From Cellulosimicrobium sp. Marseille-Q4280 (GTDB taxonomy: Bacteria > Actinomycetota > Actinomycetes > Actinomycetales > Cellulomonadaceae), in NCBI RefSeq assembly GCF_943181405.1, contig NZ_CALPBY010000002.1, positions 670,920 to 734,919 on the forward strand: 64,000 nt of DNA, given 5' to 3'. Shown in pieces: positions 24,142-35,503 of the stretch. How positions within the stretch are numbered: the first letter of the stretch is position 1; every line of letters starts with the position of its first letter. The notes beneath the pieces are model-generated. The model worked only from the letters and a program-made list of their open reading frames with translations, had not been told where the DNA came from and searched no databases. Made by a program: the position numbers and the translations under genes.

Positions 24142-25995
24142 TCACCGCGTCTGCGAGACCCACGCGTCGTGCATGTGCGCGTAGACGCCGCCGGCGCGCA
24201 CGAGCTCGTCGTGGTGCCCGAGCTCGACGACGTGCCCGGCGTCGACCACGACGACGAGGTCGGCGGCCTCGGCCGTGGACAGGCGGTGCGCGATCGTGAG
24301 CGTCGACCGCCCCGCCGTGAGCGACGCGAGGGCGCGCGCGATCCGCACCTCGGTCGCGGGGTCGACGGCGGACGTCGCCTCGTCGAGGACGAGCAGGTCG
24401 GCCTCCGCGAGGTACGCGCGCAGAAGTGCGACGAGCTGACGCTCCCCCGCCGACAACGACTCCCCGCGCTGGCCGACCTCGGTGTCGAGGCCGTCGGGCA
24501 GGTCCGCGACCCAGTCGGCGAGACCGAGCCGTTCGACCGCCGCCTCGATCTGTCCGCGCTCCGGCGTGCCCGCCGCGGGGTCGCCCACGTCGCCCCGCAG
24601 GCCGTAGGCCACGTTGTCGGCGAGCGTGCCGTCGAAGAGGAAGCCCTCCTGCGGGACGAGCACGACGCGCTCGCGGAGGCTCGCGGTGCGGAGCTCGCGC
24701 AGGTCGACCCCGTCGAGCAGCACCCGGCCGGCGGTGGGGTCCATGAGCCGCGTGACGAGCTTCGCGATCGTCGTCTTGCCCGACCCGGTCGCGCCGACCA
24801 CCGCGACCGAGGCGCGGGCCGGCAGGTCGAGGTCGACCCCGTGCAGCACCTCCGGGCCGTCGGGGTACGCGAACCGCACGCCCTCGAGGCGCACGTGCGC
24901 CGGTCCGCGCGGACTCGTGACGCCGTCCTCGCCCGGGTCGACGACCTCGACCGGGGTCTCCAGGACCGCGAGCACGCGCCGCCAGCCCGCCACGGCGTTC
25001 TGCAGCTCGTTGAGGATCTCGGTCGCCATCTGGACCGGCCCCGTGAAGAGCTGGACGAGGAAGAGGAACGCGAGGAGCCGGCCCACGGAGATGTCGCCCG
25101 CGACGCCCAGGAGCGACCCGACGACCACGACGACGGCCAGGACGAGGTTCGCGACGAGGACGCCGCTGGAGAAGACCACCGCGACGAGCTTCTGCGCGCG
25201 GACCATCGCCCGGCGCGTGCCGTCGACGGCGGAGTCGATCCGCCGCGCGGTGCGCGCGCCCGCGCCGTAGGCCCGGATGGTCTCGGCGCCGACCACGGAC
25301 TCGGAGATCGCGCCGAGCATCGCGCCGACGCGCGCCCGCACGGTCGTGTAGGCGTCGTTGACGCGCCGCTGCGCGGGACGCAGCACGAGGAAGAGGGGCA
25401 CGAAGCAGGCCCACACGACGAGCGTGAGCTGCCACGAGTAGATCGCCATGAGCACCGTCGCGACGCCGATCTGCAGCACGGAGACGAGCAGCATGATGCC
25501 GCCCCACTGCACGAACAGCGAGATGGTGTCGACGTCGCTCGTCACGCGGGAGACGAGCGAGCCGCGGCGCTCGGTGTTCTGCGTGAGGACCGACAGGTCG
25601 TGGACGTGGCGGAAGGCGCGCACGCGCAGGTGCGCGAGCCCTGCCTCCGTCGACCGGAAGAGCCGGACGTTGACGAGCGCCGAGCACAGGCCCGCGACCA
25701 CGAGCACCGCCGCGGCCGCGCCGACGAGCATCCCGACGCGTGCCGTGTCGGGCCCGCCGTCGGCGAGGATCCCGGTGTCGATCGTCTGCTGGACGGTCAC
25801 GGGCACGACCACGCGGCCGAGCGCCGCCGCGACCGCGAGGCCGAGGGTGATCCAGAGCCCGTCGAGGATCTGCGGCGAGACCTGGACGCCGCGGCGCAGC
25901 GTCGCGAGCACGCCGAGCGAGCTCGCCGAGGCGATGCGCGAGTCGGCGGTCGCGCGCGTGGTCGTGCCCGGGTCCTGGGCCGTCGTGGTCGTCAT
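24142..25995 (-). CDS. ABC exporter half-transporter, catalytic subunit
   Basis: The 617-residue protein is a type IV ABC exporter: six membrane helices in residues ~45-330, then a nucleotide-binding domain. Walker A is GATGSGKT, Walker [10 protein letters not shown] with the catalytic glutamate, and the switch is TIAHRLST with its histidine. The signature is SLSAGERQ, which departs from LSGGQ. Its ATG overlaps the stop of the next half-transporter (ATGA). Together the two genes read as a heterodimeric exporter: this subunit supplies the intact Walker B/His side and its partner the canonical LSGGQ. Such heterodimers export drugs, lipids or peptides; the substrate is unknown. Location between hisF and hisI is common in related actinobacteria. 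Confidence 0.9.
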   Translation of the reverse strand: MTTTTAQDPGTTTRATADSRIASASSLGVLATLRRGVQVSPQILDGLWITLGLAVAAALGRVVVPVTVQQTIDTGILADGGPDTARVGMLVGAAAAVLVVAGLCSALVNVRLFRSTEAGLAHLRVRAFRHVHDLSVLTQNTERRGSLVSRVTSDVDTISLFVQWGGIMLLVSVLQIGVATVLMAIYSWQLTLVVWACFVPLFLVLRPAQRRVNDAYTTVRARVGAMLGAISESVVGAETIRAYGAGARTARRIDSAVDGTRRAMVRAQKLVAVVFSSGVLVANLVLAVVVVVGSLLGVAGDISVGRLLAFLFLVQLFTGPVQMATEILNELQNAVAGWRRVLAVLETPVEVVDPGEDGVTSPRGPAHVRLEGVRFAYPDGPEVLHGVDLDLPARASVAVVGATGSGKTTIAKLVTRLMDPTAGRVLLDGVDLRELRTASLRERVVLVPQEGFLFDGTLADNVAYGLRGDVGDPAAGTPERGQIEAAVERLGLADWVADLPDGLDTEVGQRGESLSAGERQLVALLRAYLAEADLLVLDEATSAVDPATEVRIARALASLTAGRSTLTIAHRLSTAEAADLVVVVDAGHVVELGHHDELVRAGGVYAHMHDAWVSQTR

Positions 25996-28037
25996 TCCTC
26001 CAGCGCCCCTGCCTCGGTCCGACGCACGACGTCGTCCGCCTCGTCCTCACGCCAGCCCTCGCGCCGGTCCGGGTCCCCCGTCGAGGGTTCGGCCGTCTCG
26101 TCGGCGGCCTGCTCCTCGTGCCGACGGATCTCGTCGTCCGCGGCGTCCTGCTCGTCCGCGGCGCGCCGTTCCGCCTCGCGCGCGTAGGCGGTCGCGAGCT
26201 CGCGGTACCCGGGGTCGCGCGCGAGCAGCTCCTCGTGCGTCCCGACGTCGACCACGCGTCCCGACCCGACGTGCACGACGACGTCCGCGAGCGCCACGCT
26301 CGCCATGCGGTACGCGACCATGACGACCGTCGGCCGGTCCCGGCCCTCGTCCCGCAGCCCGGCGAGGATCTGCTGCTCGACGCGCGGGTCGACGGCTGAC
26401 GTGGCGTCGTCGAGCACGAGCAGACGCGGGCGCCGGACGAGGGCGCGGGCGATGGCGAGCCGTTGGCGCTGTCCGCCGGAGAGGTTCGCGCCCCGCTCGC
26501 CGAGGGGGGCGTCGAGCCCGCCGGGCAGCCGCTCGATCACGTCGTCGACGCGCGCGAGCCGCAGCGCGTCCCAGACCTGGTCGTCGTCGGGACCGGTGCC
26601 CTCGTCGGCGAGGGTGACGTTCGAGCGCACGGTGTCCTCGAACACGAACGCCTGCTGCGCGACGAGCGCGACCTGCGCGGTGAGGTCGGACTGCCGGACC
26701 TCACGCACGTCGGTGCCGTCGAGCGTGACCCGGCCCCGCGTGGGGTCGGACAGGCGCGCGAGGAGGGACACGAGGGTCGTCTTGCCCGCGCCCGTCGAGC
26801 CCACGACCGCGACCGTGCTGCCGGGCGCGAGGTCGAGGTCGATCCCGTCGAGCAGCGTGACCGGACGGCCGCCGGGGCGGACGTCGACGCCCACGTCCTC
26901 GAACCGCACCCGGACCCCGCCCGCGCCGGCGAGGGTCCGCGCGCCCGGGACGAGCCCCGTCCCGGCGTCGACGACGCGGCTGATGCGCTCGTACCCGACG
27001 AGGCCGCGCGGCAGCTCGCCGAGGACCCAGCCGAAGGCGCGCACCGGGACGGCCATGATGGTCAGGAGGTACGCCGCCGTGACGATCTCGCCCGCCTGGA
27101 CGCCGCCCGCCGCGAGGCGCACGGTGCCCACCCCGAGCACGAGGAGCGTGCCGAGGGACGGCAGCAGCTCGATGACCGGGTCGAAGAAGGCCCGCACGAC
27201 GCCCACGCGGACGTTCGCGCCGCGCAGGGCGTCGGTGCGCTCCGCGAAGCGGCGCTCCTCGCGGTCCGCGGTGCCGAGCGACGTGACGAGCAGGGCCGCC
27301 TCGAAGCTCTCGTGCGCGACGTCGGCCACTTCCGCGCGCAGCTGCTGGGCGCGCGTGATCGCGGGCGACATGTAGCGCTGGAAGACGACGTTCACGGCGA
27401 CGGCCACCGGGATGACGACGAGCGCGGCGCACGCCAGCCACACGTCGACGCGGAACAGCATGACCGCGGCGACCCCGATCATCACGACGACGCCGAGCGC
27501 GAAGGGCAGCGGGTTGAAGACCCCGGTCGCGGCCTCGACGTCGGAGCTCGCGTTCGACAGGAGCTGCCCGGCCGGGTGCGCGCGGTGCCACGACATGGGC
27601 AGCCGCAGGTACTGCCGCGTCACGGCCGTGCGGTGGCGGGCCTGGAGCGCGGCGTACCCGTTCCCGGCGAAGATGCGCCGCGCGGCGACGCTCGCCGCGA
27701 GGGAGACGGCGATGCCCGCGAGCACGAGGCCCGCGATCCAGATGCGGTCCCGCGCGGCCTCGTCACCCGCGAGCGCCGGCACGACGACCTCGTCGGTGAC
27801 GGTGCCGATCGCGGCGCTCACGCCGACCGTCAGCGCGCCGAAGACCGCGGACGAGCCGATCGCGAGGACGTACGTGCGCGGCTCGTCGCGCAGGCCACGG
27901 CCCATGAGGGCGAGCGAGCGGCGCACGCGCGACCCGGTGAGGCCGTGGGGGCGACGGACCCGCGGTTCCGCGGGGAGGGAGTCAGGGACGGAGGGCTGGG
28001 CGTCGGCACCGTTCGGGCGCGTCGTGCTGCCGGGCAC
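25992..28037 (-). CDS. ABC exporter half-transporter, degenerate-site subunit
   Basis: The 681-residue partner has six membrane helices (residues ~50-350) and a nucleotide-binding domain with Walker A GSTGAGKT and a canonical signature NLSGGQRQ. Walker B is LLVLDDATS, with aspartate in place of the catalytic glutamate, and the switch region reads VAYRMAS, with tyrosine in place of histidine. These two replacements are the mark of the degenerate subunit in heterodimeric exporters. A highly charged Glu/Asp/Arg tail of about 70 residues follows. The GTG at 28037 has GAGGTA upstream; longer starts lack a site. A TAGGAT element (28064-28069 on this strand) about 30 bases upstream could be a -10 box, and an inverted GGATC-N4-GATCC lies over it. 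Confidence 0.9.
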   Translation of the reverse strand: MPGSTTRPNGADAQPSVPDSLPAEPRVRRPHGLTGSRVRRSLALMGRGLRDEPRTYVLAIGSSAVFGALTVGVSAAIGTVTDEVVVPALAGDEAARDRIWIAGLVLAGIAVSLAASVAARRIFAGNGYAALQARHRTAVTRQYLRLPMSWHRAHPAGQLLSNASSDVEAATGVFNPLPFALGVVVMIGVAAVMLFRVDVWLACAALVVIPVAVAVNVVFQRYMSPAITRAQQLRAEVADVAHESFEAALLVTSLGTADREERRFAERTDALRGANVRVGVVRAFFDPVIELLPSLGTLLVLGVGTVRLAAGGVQAGEIVTAAYLLTIMAVPVRAFGWVLGELPRGLVGYERISRVVDAGTGLVPGARTLAGAGGVRVRFEDVGVDVRPGGRPVTLLDGIDLDLAPGSTVAVVGSTGAGKTTLVSLLARLSDPTRGRVTLDGTDVREVRQSDLTAQVALVAQQAFVFEDTVRSNVTLADEGTGPDDDQVWDALRLARVDDVIERLPGGLDAPLGERGANLSGGQRQRLAIARALVRRPRLLVLDDATSAVDPRVEQQILAGLRDEGRDRPTVVMVAYRMASVALADVVVHVGSGRVVDVGTHEELLARDPGYRELATAYAREAERRAADEQDAADDEIRRHEEQAADETAEPSTGDPDRREGWREDEADDVVRRTEAGALEE

Positions 28038-28168
28038 GGGACGTACCTCGTCTTTCGTTCGGGATCCTACGATCCTCTCACGAGGAATCGGTCCTGCCCG
28101 AGCCCGGTGCGCCGGTCCGGCCGCTACCGGCACGCCCGCACCTCGCCGTCATCCGGCGCGTGCCCGGC

Positions 28169-28939
28169 TCAGCGCACCTCGATGCCTGCGTCGCGCAGCG
28201 CGTCCTTCACCTGCCCGACGGTGAGCGCGCCGAAGTGGAAGACGCTCGCGGCGAGGACCGCGTCCGCCCCCGCCCGCGCCGCCTCGACGAAGTGCTCGGT
28301 GGTACCGGCTCCCCCGCTCGCGATGAGCGGTACGCGGACCTCGCGCCGCACCGCGGCGAACATCTCGAGGTCGAAGCCCGACGTCGTCCCGTCCGCGTCC
28401 ATCGAGTTGAGCAGGATCTCGCCCGCCCCGAGCTCGGCCGCGCGCGCGGCCCAGCCGACCGCGTCGATGCCCGTGCCGCGTCGCCCGCCGTGGGTCGTCA
28501 CCTCGTACCCCGAGTCCGTGCGCGCGTCCCCGGTGGTGCGGCGCGCGTCGACCGACAGCACGAGCACCTGGCTGCCGAACCGGTCGGCGATCTCGGCGAT
28601 GAGCTCGGGACGCGCGATCGCGGCCGTGTTCACCCCGACCTTGTCGGCCCCCGCGCGCAGGAGCCGGTCGACGTCGTCGACCGCACGCACGCCGCCGCCC
28701 ACCGTGAGCGGCACGAACACCTGCTCGGCGGTGCGACGCACGACGTCGTACGTCGTCTCGCGGTTGCCGGAGGACGCCGAGACGTCGAGGAACGTCACCT
28801 CGTCCGCGCCCTCGCGGTCGTAGCGGGACGCGAGCTCGACGGGGTCGCCCGCGTCGCGCAGGTTCTCGAAGTTCACGCCCTTGACGACGCGTCCCGCGTC
28901 GACGTCGAGGCACGGGATCACGCGGATCGCGACGGTCAT
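28169..28939 (-). CDS. hisF: Imidazole glycerol phosphate synthase cyclase subunit
   Basis: HisF uses ammonia from HisH to make imidazole glycerol phosphate and AICAR. The 256-residue TIM barrel starts [19 protein letters not shown] with the first catalytic aspartate (CLDV). [12 protein letters not shown] contains the second, and phosphate-binding loops are VGGGVR, ASGGAG and AASVFHFG. Its ATG overlaps the FKBP-gene stop as ATGA, a somewhat unexpected coupling with a lipoprotein gene. hisH and hisA are not in the window. Confidence 0.97.
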   Translation of the reverse strand: MTVAIRVIPCLDVDAGRVVKGVNFENLRDAGDPVELASRYDREGADEVTFLDVSASSGNRETTYDVVRRTAEQVFVPLTVGGGVRAVDDVDRLLRAGADKVGVNTAAIARPELIAEIADRFGSQVLVLSVDARRTTGDARTDSGYEVTTHGGRRGTGIDAVGWAARAAELGAGEILLNSMDADGTTSGFDLEMFAAVRREVRVPLIASGGAGTTEHFVEAARAGADAVLAASVFHFGALTVGQVKDALRDAGIEVR

Positions 28940-29967
28940 GAGGTCTCTCCTTGGTCGGCCGGCGCCTCGCCGGTCTGGTCGGGCGCGGCAGGATCGGCCC
29001 CGCCCGCCGCCTCCTCCGCCGTCACGGGGAAGTGCGCGTCGAGGATGTCGACGACGTACACGAGCGTCTCGCCGGCGAGCGGGCTCGCGGTGCCCTCGTA
29101 GCCGAGCTCCGGCGGGACGACGAGCATGACCTGGCTGCCCACGGACTGCTCGAGCAGCCCCTGCTCCCAGCCCTCGATCACCTCGCCGAGGCCGATCATC
29201 ACGGACGACGGGGCCGCGTCCGGCGCCCACGAGGTGTCGAACACCTCGCCGTCCGACCAGCGCACCCCCGTGAAGCGGACCGTGACGACCTGGCCCGCCT
29301 CGACCTGACGTCCGTCGCCGCGGATCAGCGGCCGGATCCCGAGGTCGCCCGGCGGGGCGGCGTCCGGCGGGATCGTGATCGTCGGGGCGCCGTCCTCGCC
29401 GAGCGTCACCGTCGGTACGCCCTCGGCGGCCGCGGGCGCGACGGCCTCCCCGTCCGCCCGGGTCGGCAGCACGTCGACCACGAGGACGACGGGGACGCCG
29501 TCGTCCTCCTCGACGTGCAGCAGGCGCGCCCCGACGCGCTGCCCGCGCAGCTCGTCGGCGAGCTCGCTGCCCACGGAGGAGTCGTCGAGCGTGAGCCACT
29601 GCGGCGCGTCGGCGTAGGTGTTCTGCAGCACCGTCGCGTCCCGCGCGTCCTGCGCGTAGAGGTTGAGGAGCACCGGGTCGCCGTCCACGAGCTCGCGTCC
29701 GGTCCCCGGCCACACCACCTCGGAGCGCACCTCCGGCACGTCGAGCGGGGGTGTGTAGTCGAGCGTGGGGGGCGACCCCGCGGAGCCGGTCACCTCGAGC
29801 GCGGTGTTCGCCGGCGTCGACGGCGTGTCCCCGGGCTCCTCGCACGCCCCCAGCAGGAGGGTGGCGGCGACCACCAGCCCGGTCGCGAACGCTCCGCGCA
29901 CGCGCCGTCGTACCGGCCGTGCCGTCCCCGCGAAGGGCCGCACGACCGCCGGAACCACCGTCCTCAC
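28936..29967 (-). CDS. FKBP-type peptidyl-prolyl isomerase lipoprotein
   Basis: The ~343-residue protein starts with a signal peptide (Arg-rich, then [14 protein letters not shown]) ending in the lipobox LLGAC, so it is lipid-anchored outside the cell by Lgt. A first, divergent FKBP-like region covers residues ~75-170. The C-terminal FKBP domain (residues ~225-320) has [30 protein letters not shown] and VPPELGYE. It probably assists folding of exported proteins. The start is uncertain: GTG codons at 29967 and 29958 are both possible. It lies directly after pafA. Confidence 0.88.
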   Translation of the reverse strand: MRTVVPAVVRPFAGTARPVRRRVRGAFATGLVVAATLLLGACEEPGDTPSTPANTALEVTGSAGSPPTLDYTPPLDVPEVRSEVVWPGTGRELVDGDPVLLNLYAQDARDATVLQNTYADAPQWLTLDDSSVGSELADELRGQRVGARLLHVEEDDGVPVVLVVDVLPTRADGEAVAPAAAEGVPTVTLGEDGAPTITIPPDAAPPGDLGIRPLIRGDGRQVEAGQVVTVRFTGVRWSDGEVFDTSWAPDAAPSSVMIGLGEVIEGWEQGLLEQSVGSQVMLVVPPELGYEGTASPLAGETLVYVVDILDAHFPVTAEEAAGGADPAAPDQTGEAPADQGETS

Positions 29968-29982
29968 ATCACGCCCCGCACG

Positions 29983-31344
29983 TCACATCGACTCGATGAG
30001 TCGTTCCACGCGCTCGTCGACGCTGCGGAAGGGGTCCTTGCACAGCACCGTGCGCTGCGCCTGGTCGTTGAGCTTGAGGTGCACCCAGTCGACCGTGTAG
30101 TCGCGGCGGGCCTCCTGTGCGGCGCGCACGAAGTCGCCGCGCAGCTTGGCGCGGGTCGTCTGCGGCGGGACCGCGGTCGACTCGAAGACCTCGAGGTCGG
30201 TCGTGATGCGCTCGACCATCCCGCGCGCCGCGAGGAGGTTGTACAGGCCCTCGGTGCGCGAGATGTCGTGGTAGGCCAGGTCGAGCCGGGCGATGCGCGG
30301 GTCGTCGAGCTCGAGGCCGTGCTTGGCCTGGTAGCGCTGGATGAGCCGGTACTTGATGACCCAGTCGAGCTCGCGGTCGACGAGCGAGAGGTCGCCCGAC
30401 TCGAGCGCGCGCAGCCCGCGCTCCCACAAGTCGAGGACCTGCTTGACGACCGGCGTCGGGGAGACGCCCGCCTCCACGAACTCCTTGACCCGCTGCAGGT
30501 ACTCGCCCTGCAGGTCGATCGCCGTGACCGTGCGCCCGCTCGCGAGCTGGACGGGCTGCTTGCCCGTCATGTCGTGGCTGATCTCGCGGATCGCGCGGAT
30601 CGGGTTCTCCAGCGCGAGGTCCCGCATCGGTACGCCGGCCTCGATCATGCGCAGGATGAGGTCGGTCGTGCCGACCTTGAGCATGGTCGTCGTCTCCGCC
30701 ATCGACGAGTCGCCCACGATGACGTGCAGCCGTCGGTAGCTCTCCGCGTCGGCATGCGGCTCGTCGCGCGTGTTGATGATGGGCCGCGAGCGCGTGGTCG
30801 CGCTCGACACGGCCTCCCAGATGTGGTCGGCGCGCTGCGACAGGCAGTAGACCGCGCCCCGCGGGGTGGAGAGCACCTTGCCGGCCCCGGTGAGCACCTG
30901 CCGCGTGATGAGGAACGGCACGAGCACGTCCGACAGCCGCGCGAAGTCGCCCTGGCGGCGCACGAGGTAGTTCTCGTGGCACCCGTAGGAGTTGCCCGCC
31001 GAGTCCGTGTTGTTCTTGAACAGGTGGATGCGACCGGGCAGCCCCTCGTGCTCGAGGCGCTGCTGCGCGTCGGCGACGAGGCCCTCGAGGATCCGCTCCC
31101 CGCCGCGGTCGTAGGCGACGAGCTGGCGCACGTCGTCGCACTCCGCGGTCGCGTACTCGGGGTGCGAGCCCACGTCGAGGTACAGACGCGAGCCGTTGCG
31201 CAGGAACACGTTCGACGAGCGTCCCCACGCGACGACCTTGCGGAACAGGTAGCGCGCGACCTCGTCGGCGGACAGCCCGCGACCGTCGTCCGACGCGCAC
31301 GTCACGCCGTACTCGGTCTCGAGCCCGAAGATCCTGCGGTCCAT
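29983..31344 (-). CDS. pafA: Pup-protein ligase
   Basis: PafA attaches the C-terminal glutamate of Pup to lysines of target proteins using ATP. The 453-residue protein begins [14 protein letters not shown], the family's nucleotide-binding start. It contains [19 protein letters not shown] (carboxylate-amine ligase motif with catalytic Asp), [34 protein letters not shown] and the C-terminal domain with DWVHLKLND. The gene starts six bases after prcA and belongs to the proteasome operon. Confidence 0.97.
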   Translation of the reverse strand: MDRRIFGLETEYGVTCASDDGRGLSADEVARYLFRKVVAWGRSSNVFLRNGSRLYLDVGSHPEYATAECDDVRQLVAYDRGGERILEGLVADAQQRLEHEGLPGRIHLFKNNTDSAGNSYGCHENYLVRRQGDFARLSDVLVPFLITRQVLTGAGKVLSTPRGAVYCLSQRADHIWEAVSSATTRSRPIINTRDEPHADAESYRRLHVIVGDSSMAETTTMLKVGTTDLILRMIEAGVPMRDLALENPIRAIREISHDMTGKQPVQLASGRTVTAIDLQGEYLQRVKEFVEAGVSPTPVVKQVLDLWERGLRALESGDLSLVDRELDWVIKYRLIQRYQAKHGLELDDPRIARLDLAYHDISRTEGLYNLLAARGMVERITTDLEVFESTAVPPQTTRAKLRGDFVRAAQEARRDYTVDWVHLKLNDQAQRTVLCKDPFRSVDERVERLIESM

Positions 31345-31350
31345 GCCGTC

Positions 31351-32112
31351 CTACCCCTCGCTCGTCGCGCCGGGCGCGGGTTCGGCGTCGTCGCCCGTCG
31401 CCGGGGGCTCGCCGGGCGGCGCCTGCAGCAGGCCGTCGAGCACCGTCCCGGACAGGCGGCGGAACGCGCGGCGCGGTCGGGTGCGGTCGAGCACCGCGAC
31501 CTCGAGCTGGTTCGCCGCGATCTCGCGCACCGGCTCGCCCTCGCCGCCCGAGCCCAGGGCCCGCACCGCGAGCCGCAGCACCTCGCCGAGCGACAGCCCG
31601 GGCTGCCACGCGTCGTCGAGGATGCGACCCAGCTGCTCCGACTGCCCGCCCATGACGACGTGGCCCTGCTCGTCGGCCACGGAGCCGTCGTACGAGAGGC
31701 GGTAGATCTGGTCCTGCGCGGACGTCGGCCCCACCTCCGCGACGACGAGCTCGACCTCGAGCGGCTTGGACTCCGTGGTGAACACCGTGCCGAGCGTCTG
31801 GGCGTACGCGTTCGCCAGACCCCGCGCGTTGACGTCCGTCCGGTCGTAGGAGTAGCCGCGCAGGTCGGCGTACCGCACACCCGCGACCCGCAGGTTCTCG
31901 AACTCGTTGTACTTGCCGACCGCCGCGAACGCGATCCGGTCGTAGATCTCCGAGATCTTGTGCAGCGCGCGCGACGGGTTCTCCGTCGCGAACGCGATCC
32001 CGTCCTCGTACGCGAGCACGACGACGGAGCGACCCCGGGCGATGCCCTTGCGCGCGAAGTCCGCCCGGTCCTTCATGAGCTGCTCGGGCGAGACGTAGAA
32101 CGGCATCGTCAT
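31351..32112 (-). CDS. prcA: 20S proteasome alpha subunit
   Basis: PrcA forms the outer rings that gate the proteasome and bind the Arc ATPase. The 253-residue protein has the alpha-type N-terminus [26 protein letters not shown] and no catalytic threonine. The motifs [23 protein letters not shown] and VMGGQSEQL are typical. A low-complexity tail of about 30 residues ends it. The ATG overlaps the prcB stop as ATGA, matching equal alpha/beta synthesis. Confidence 0.97.
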   Translation of the reverse strand: MTMPFYVSPEQLMKDRADFARKGIARGRSVVVLAYEDGIAFATENPSRALHKISEIYDRIAFAAVGKYNEFENLRVAGVRYADLRGYSYDRTDVNARGLANAYAQTLGTVFTTESKPLEVELVVAEVGPTSAQDQIYRLSYDGSVADEQGHVVMGGQSEQLGRILDDAWQPGLSLGEVLRLAVRALGSGGEGEPVREIAANQLEVAVLDRTRPRRAFRRLSGTVLDGLLQAPPGEPPATGDDAEPAPGATSEG

Positions 32113-32996
32113 GCGAGGTCACCTCCCTGCTCGGCCGCGCCGCGACCGCCACCGGCGAGCCCGCGACGCTCGGCCACGATCTCCTCGACGACAGCCTCGA
32201 GCTCGGTCTCCGGGACCCGCGCGTAGCCGGCCCCCGTCACCACGGCGACGACCGGCCAGATCCGTCGCACCGTGTCGGGGCCGCCCGTCGCGGAGTCGTC
32301 GTCCGCGGCGTCGTACAGCGACTCGACGGCGACGCGCACGACCGCGTCCCGGTCCAGGCCCGGCCGCCACAGCTTCTTCAGCGCGCCGCGCGCGAACACC
32401 GACCCGGAGCCGACGCTGTGGTGGTCGCGCTCCTCGTAGCGCCCGCCCGTGACGTCGTAGGAGAAGATCCGGCCCTGCCCGCGGTCGAGGTCGAAGCCCG
32501 CGAACAGCGGCACCACGGCGAGGCCCTGCATCGCCATGCCGAGGTTCTGCCGGATCATCGTCGAGAGCCGGTTCGCCTTGCCGTCGAGCGACAGCAGCGT
32601 GCCCTCGATCTTCTCGTAGTGCTCGAGCTCGAGCTGGAACAGGCGCACGAGCTCGACCGCGAGGCCCGCCGTGCCGGCGATGCCGACGGCGGAGAACTCG
32701 TCCGCCGGGAAGACCTTCTCGATCTCTCGGTGCGCGATCATCGAGCCCATCGTCGCGCGCCGGTCACCGGCCATCACGACGCCGCCCGCGCCGTCGGCCC
32801 CGAACGTGCACGCCACGATCGTCGTGGCGTGCGGCGCCGCGGGTGCCGCGCCGGAGCCCGCGTGCGACGCCGCGCGGTGCGACGGCAGCAGGTCCGGGGC
32901 GTGACCGGAGAGGAAGTCGAGGAACGACGACGACCCGGGGGTCGTGAACGTGTCGGGGAGCCGCCCGGGCAGGCGGTCGGACCGGTGGGTGCTCAT
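32109..32996 (-). CDS. prcB: 20S proteasome beta subunit
   Basis: PrcB is the proteolytic subunit. The 295-residue precursor has a propeptide of 57 residues ending ...APHA, and the mature chain would start at Thr58 (TTIVACTF), the N-terminal nucleophile. The lysine-type region [14 protein letters not shown] and the [14 protein letters not shown] segment fit the family. The propeptide is removed autocatalytically in the assembled particle. It sits 19 bases after pup. Confidence 0.97.
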   Translation of the reverse strand: MSTHRSDRLPGRLPDTFTTPGSSSFLDFLSGHAPDLLPSHRAASHAGSGAAPAAPHATTIVACTFGADGAGGVVMAGDRRATMGSMIAHREIEKVFPADEFSAVGIAGTAGLAVELVRLFQLELEHYEKIEGTLLSLDGKANRLSTMIRQNLGMAMQGLAVVPLFAGFDLDRGQGRIFSYDVTGGRYEERDHHSVGSGSVFARGALKKLWRPGLDRDAVVRVAVESLYDAADDDSATGGPDTVRRIWPVVAVVTGAGYARVPETELEAVVEEIVAERRGLAGGGRGAAEQGGDLA

Positions 32997-33015
32997 CAGC
33001 GGTCGGCCACCCTTC

Positions 33016-33216
33016 CTACTCGCCGCCCTTCTGCACGAAGCCCCGGACGAAGGACTCCGCGTTCGTCTCCAGGACCTCGTCGATCTCCTCCAGGAGGGCG
33101 TCCACCTCGGCGTCGCGCGACTGCGCCTGCGGCGCGGTGGGGACCTCCGGGGCGTCCGGCTCGTCGTCCGGACGACGCTCCTCGTGCGACGCGTGGGTGC
33201 GCTCCGTACCCGCCAT
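33016..33216 (-). CDS. pup: Prokaryotic ubiquitin-like protein Pup
   Basis: Pup is a 66-residue, mostly acidic and disordered tag. The C-terminal half has [20 protein letters not shown] and [10 protein letters not shown]. It ends in GGE, not GGQ, so it is ready for PafA without deamidation by Dop; Dop would then mainly act as depupylase. GAGGAGG lies upstream of the ATG. It is the first gene of the pup-prcB-prcA-pafA unit. Confidence 0.97.
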   Translation of the reverse strand: MAGTERTHASHEERRPDDEPDAPEVPTAPQAQSRDAEVDALLEEIDEVLETNAESFVRGFVQKGGE

Positions 33217-33305
33217 GGTGGCCTCCTCGTCCGCCGGTCGTGACCGGCGCTCGTCGTCCGACCCGTCCGCGACCTCGGCCGCGGACGGTTCCTGCTCGCA
33301 CGCGA

Positions 33306-33321
33306 CGCCCCGTGCGGGGCG
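33306..33321. terminator. Short hairpin between dop and pup
   Basis: Arms CGCCCC and GGGGCG flank a GTGC loop, about 35 bases after the dop stop in the dop-pup gap of 135 bases. It may terminate dop transcripts or lie in the pup leader. There is no U-run. Confidence 0.3.
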
Positions 33322-33351
33322 CCGTCGTGCGTCCAGCCTAGTTCCTGACCG

Positions 33352-35004
33352 TCACCCCGGTGCCGCGAGACCCGCCAGGAGGGACGCCGCGTCGGGGCTC
33401 GCGTCGAGCAGCGCGCCGATGTGGGCGCGGCTCCCCCGCAGCGGATCCATCATCGGGACGCGCTGCAGCGACGGCGAGCCCGGCACGTCGAAGATCACCG
33501 AGTCCCAGCTCGCCGCCGACACCTGGTCCCCGAACCGCGCCATGACCTCGCCGCGGAAGTACGCGCGCGTGTCCTCCGGCGCGTGGTGCACCGCCGCTCC
33601 CACATCGCGCTCCGTGACGACCCGGTCGACCGCACCGGCCGCGAGCAGCCGGTGGTAGATCCCGCGCTCCGGCCGCACGTCGGACCACTGCAGGTCCAGC
33701 GCCGCGAGCCGCGAGTGGCCCCAGTCGAGACCGTCGCGCTCGCGCAGCCGGTCGAGCAGACGGAGCTTCGCGACCCACTCGACGTCGCGCGCGCACGACT
33801 CCCGGTCGGTCGCGAGGCGCGTCAGGACGGACTCCCAGCGCTCCAGGACGTCGCTCGTCGGGTCGTCGAGGCCGCGCTCGCCCGCGAACCGGCGCGACGC
33901 CTCCGCGGCGACCTCGAGGTACTCGCGCTGGATCTCCAGCGCGGTGAGCGTCCGGCCGTCCGCGAGCCGCAGCCCCTGCGTCAGGTCGAGGTCGCGGCTC
34001 ACACGCTGCACGTCGCCCACCGGGTCGGCGAGCCGCAGGCCCGCGAGGCGGGAACGCACCGCGGTGCCGAGCTCCTCGAGATGCTCGACGACGAACAGGA
34101 CGAGCGACGTCGTGCCCGTCTTGAGGTACGTCGCCGTCTCGAAGAGGTTCGCGTCGCCGACGATGAGGTGCAGCCGCCGCCACCGCTGCCGGTCCGCGTG
34201 CGGCTCGTCGCGCGTGTTGACGATCGGGCGCCGCAGCGTCGTCTCCAGCCCCACCTCGGCCTCGACGTAGTCCGCGCGCTGCGAGACCTGGAACCCGTCC
34301 CCGTCGCCCGTGGGACCGAGCCCCACCCGCCCCGACCCGGCGAACACCTGTCGCGAGACGAGGAACGGCGTGAGGACCTCGACGATCACGCCGAACGGCA
34401 CCGCGCGGTCCACGAGGTAGTTCTCGTGCGTGCCGTAGCTCGCGCCCTTGCCGTCGACGTTGTTCTTGTAGAGCACCACCGGGGCACCCGGCGCGTTCGC
34501 CAGCTCGCGCGACGCCGCCAGCATCACGCGCTCCCCCGCGACGTCCCAGCACACCACGTCGTGCGGCACCGTGACCTCGGGCGACGAGTACTCCGGGTGC
34601 GCGTGGTCCACGTACAGCCGCGCGCCGTTCGTCAGGATGACGTTCGCCGCGCTCGGGTCGTCGTACTCCTCCGTCGTGGGCCGCGCGACCTCCTGGAACG
34701 AGGCGTCGGTCTCGTCGACCCCGTCCCCCGCGACCGGCCCCGACGGCGCCGGCGCGGCCGGGTCGTCCGTGAGCAGGGACGGGTGCGCCGACGCGCGCGG
34801 CACGTGGAACCCCCGCGCGTCCTGCAGCGGGTCCTCGTCGTCGTAGTCCCACCGCGCCCGGCCCCGCGCGCCGTCGCTGCGCGCGGCGAGCGCCCGGTAC
34901 GTCGTGACGACCTGGCTCGACATGAGCATCGGGTTCGCCAGGGGCTGGCCCGGCTGCAGCACGCCGTACTCGGTCTCGATCCCCATGACCCGTCGAACGC
35001 TCAC
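33352..35004 (-). CDS. dop: Depupylase/deamidase of Pup
   Basis: Dop removes Pup from substrates and, where Pup ends in Gln, deamidates it. The 550-residue protein is a PafA homologue: [12 protein letters not shown] at the start, the Dop-specific insert region (residues ~40-110) rich in acidic residues, [21 protein letters not shown] with the catalytic aspartate, [40 protein letters not shown] and SWDSVIFD near the end. A GTG at 35004 or the ATG at 34986 could be the start. Because Pup here ends in GGE, only the depupylase activity is needed. Confidence 0.95.
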   Translation of the reverse strand: MSVRRVMGIETEYGVLQPGQPLANPMLMSSQVVTTYRALAARSDGARGRARWDYDDEDPLQDARGFHVPRASAHPSLLTDDPAAPAPSGPVAGDGVDETDASFQEVARPTTEEYDDPSAANVILTNGARLYVDHAHPEYSSPEVTVPHDVVCWDVAGERVMLAASRELANAPGAPVVLYKNNVDGKGASYGTHENYLVDRAVPFGVIVEVLTPFLVSRQVFAGSGRVGLGPTGDGDGFQVSQRADYVEAEVGLETTLRRPIVNTRDEPHADRQRWRRLHLIVGDANLFETATYLKTGTTSLVLFVVEHLEELGTAVRSRLAGLRLADPVGDVQRVSRDLDLTQGLRLADGRTLTALEIQREYLEVAAEASRRFAGERGLDDPTSDVLERWESVLTRLATDRESCARDVEWVAKLRLLDRLRERDGLDWGHSRLAALDLQWSDVRPERGIYHRLLAAGAVDRVVTERDVGAAVHHAPEDTRAYFRGEVMARFGDQVSAASWDSVIFDVPGSPSLQRVPMMDPLRGSRAHIGALLDASPDAASLLAGLAAPG

Positions 35005-35158
35005 GCGCCCACCCTAAGCCGCACCTGCGACGACGCGTCGCCCGTGTCCATGGGTGGCGCGCCGTCGGTGCTCGGGCTGGCCGCGCCGTCACCACGGCCG
35101 GCCGGCTGTCCGTCCGAGGAGCGCGGCCTTGACGCCCTTCGCATCCGACGTCGCCCCA

Positions 35159-35283
35159 CCCGCTCGTCCGTCGGCTCACCAGGGCGGGCCTCGCCAGACG
35201 CCGCCCGCTCGTCCGTCGGTTCGCCGCCTCAGGCAGTGCCCGTCGCCGTCACGCCGTCACGCCCGCTCGTCCGACGGCGCGCC
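35159..35283. repeat. Three 22-base direct repeats in the dop-arc gap
   Basis: Near-identical copies of CCCGCTCGTCCGTCGG plus six more bases occur at 35159-35180, 35204-35225 and 35262-35283, 45 and 58 bases apart. They lie in the 499-base gap between the arc stop (35504) and the dop start (35004). No convincing gene is seen in the gap; open frames there are Arg/Pro-rich shadows. The repeats could be regulator-binding sites for dop. Confidence 0.5.
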
Positions 35284-35313
35284 GCAGTCGACCGGCCCCG
35301 TGCCAGCCGGCCG

Positions 35314-35334
35314 GTCACCACCGCGCGTGGTGAC
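35314..35334. terminator. Perfect inverted repeat downstream of arc
   Basis: Arms GTCACCAC and GTGGTGAC (8 bases) flank the loop CGCGC, 170 bases after the arc stop. It may be the arc terminator or an operator for dop. Confidence 0.35.
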
Positions 35335-35503
35335 GTCTGTACGGGACGGCGCCGGGGCGTGGCCGGAGAGGCGGCCGTGCCGGGTCGAGGTGGGCCCTGG
35401 CGGGAGCGGTGCGAGGAACGAGCACCGCGGATGGTAGACCCGGCACGGCCGCCCCGGAGTGCCACGTCCCGGCGCACCCCGCGAACCGCGAACCCGCGAC
35501 GTC

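Noticed and set aside
22404-26187. Long plus-strand frames opposite trpE, hisI and the ABC genes
   Set aside because: Antisense shadows with repetitive Arg/Asp/His composition and no motifs.
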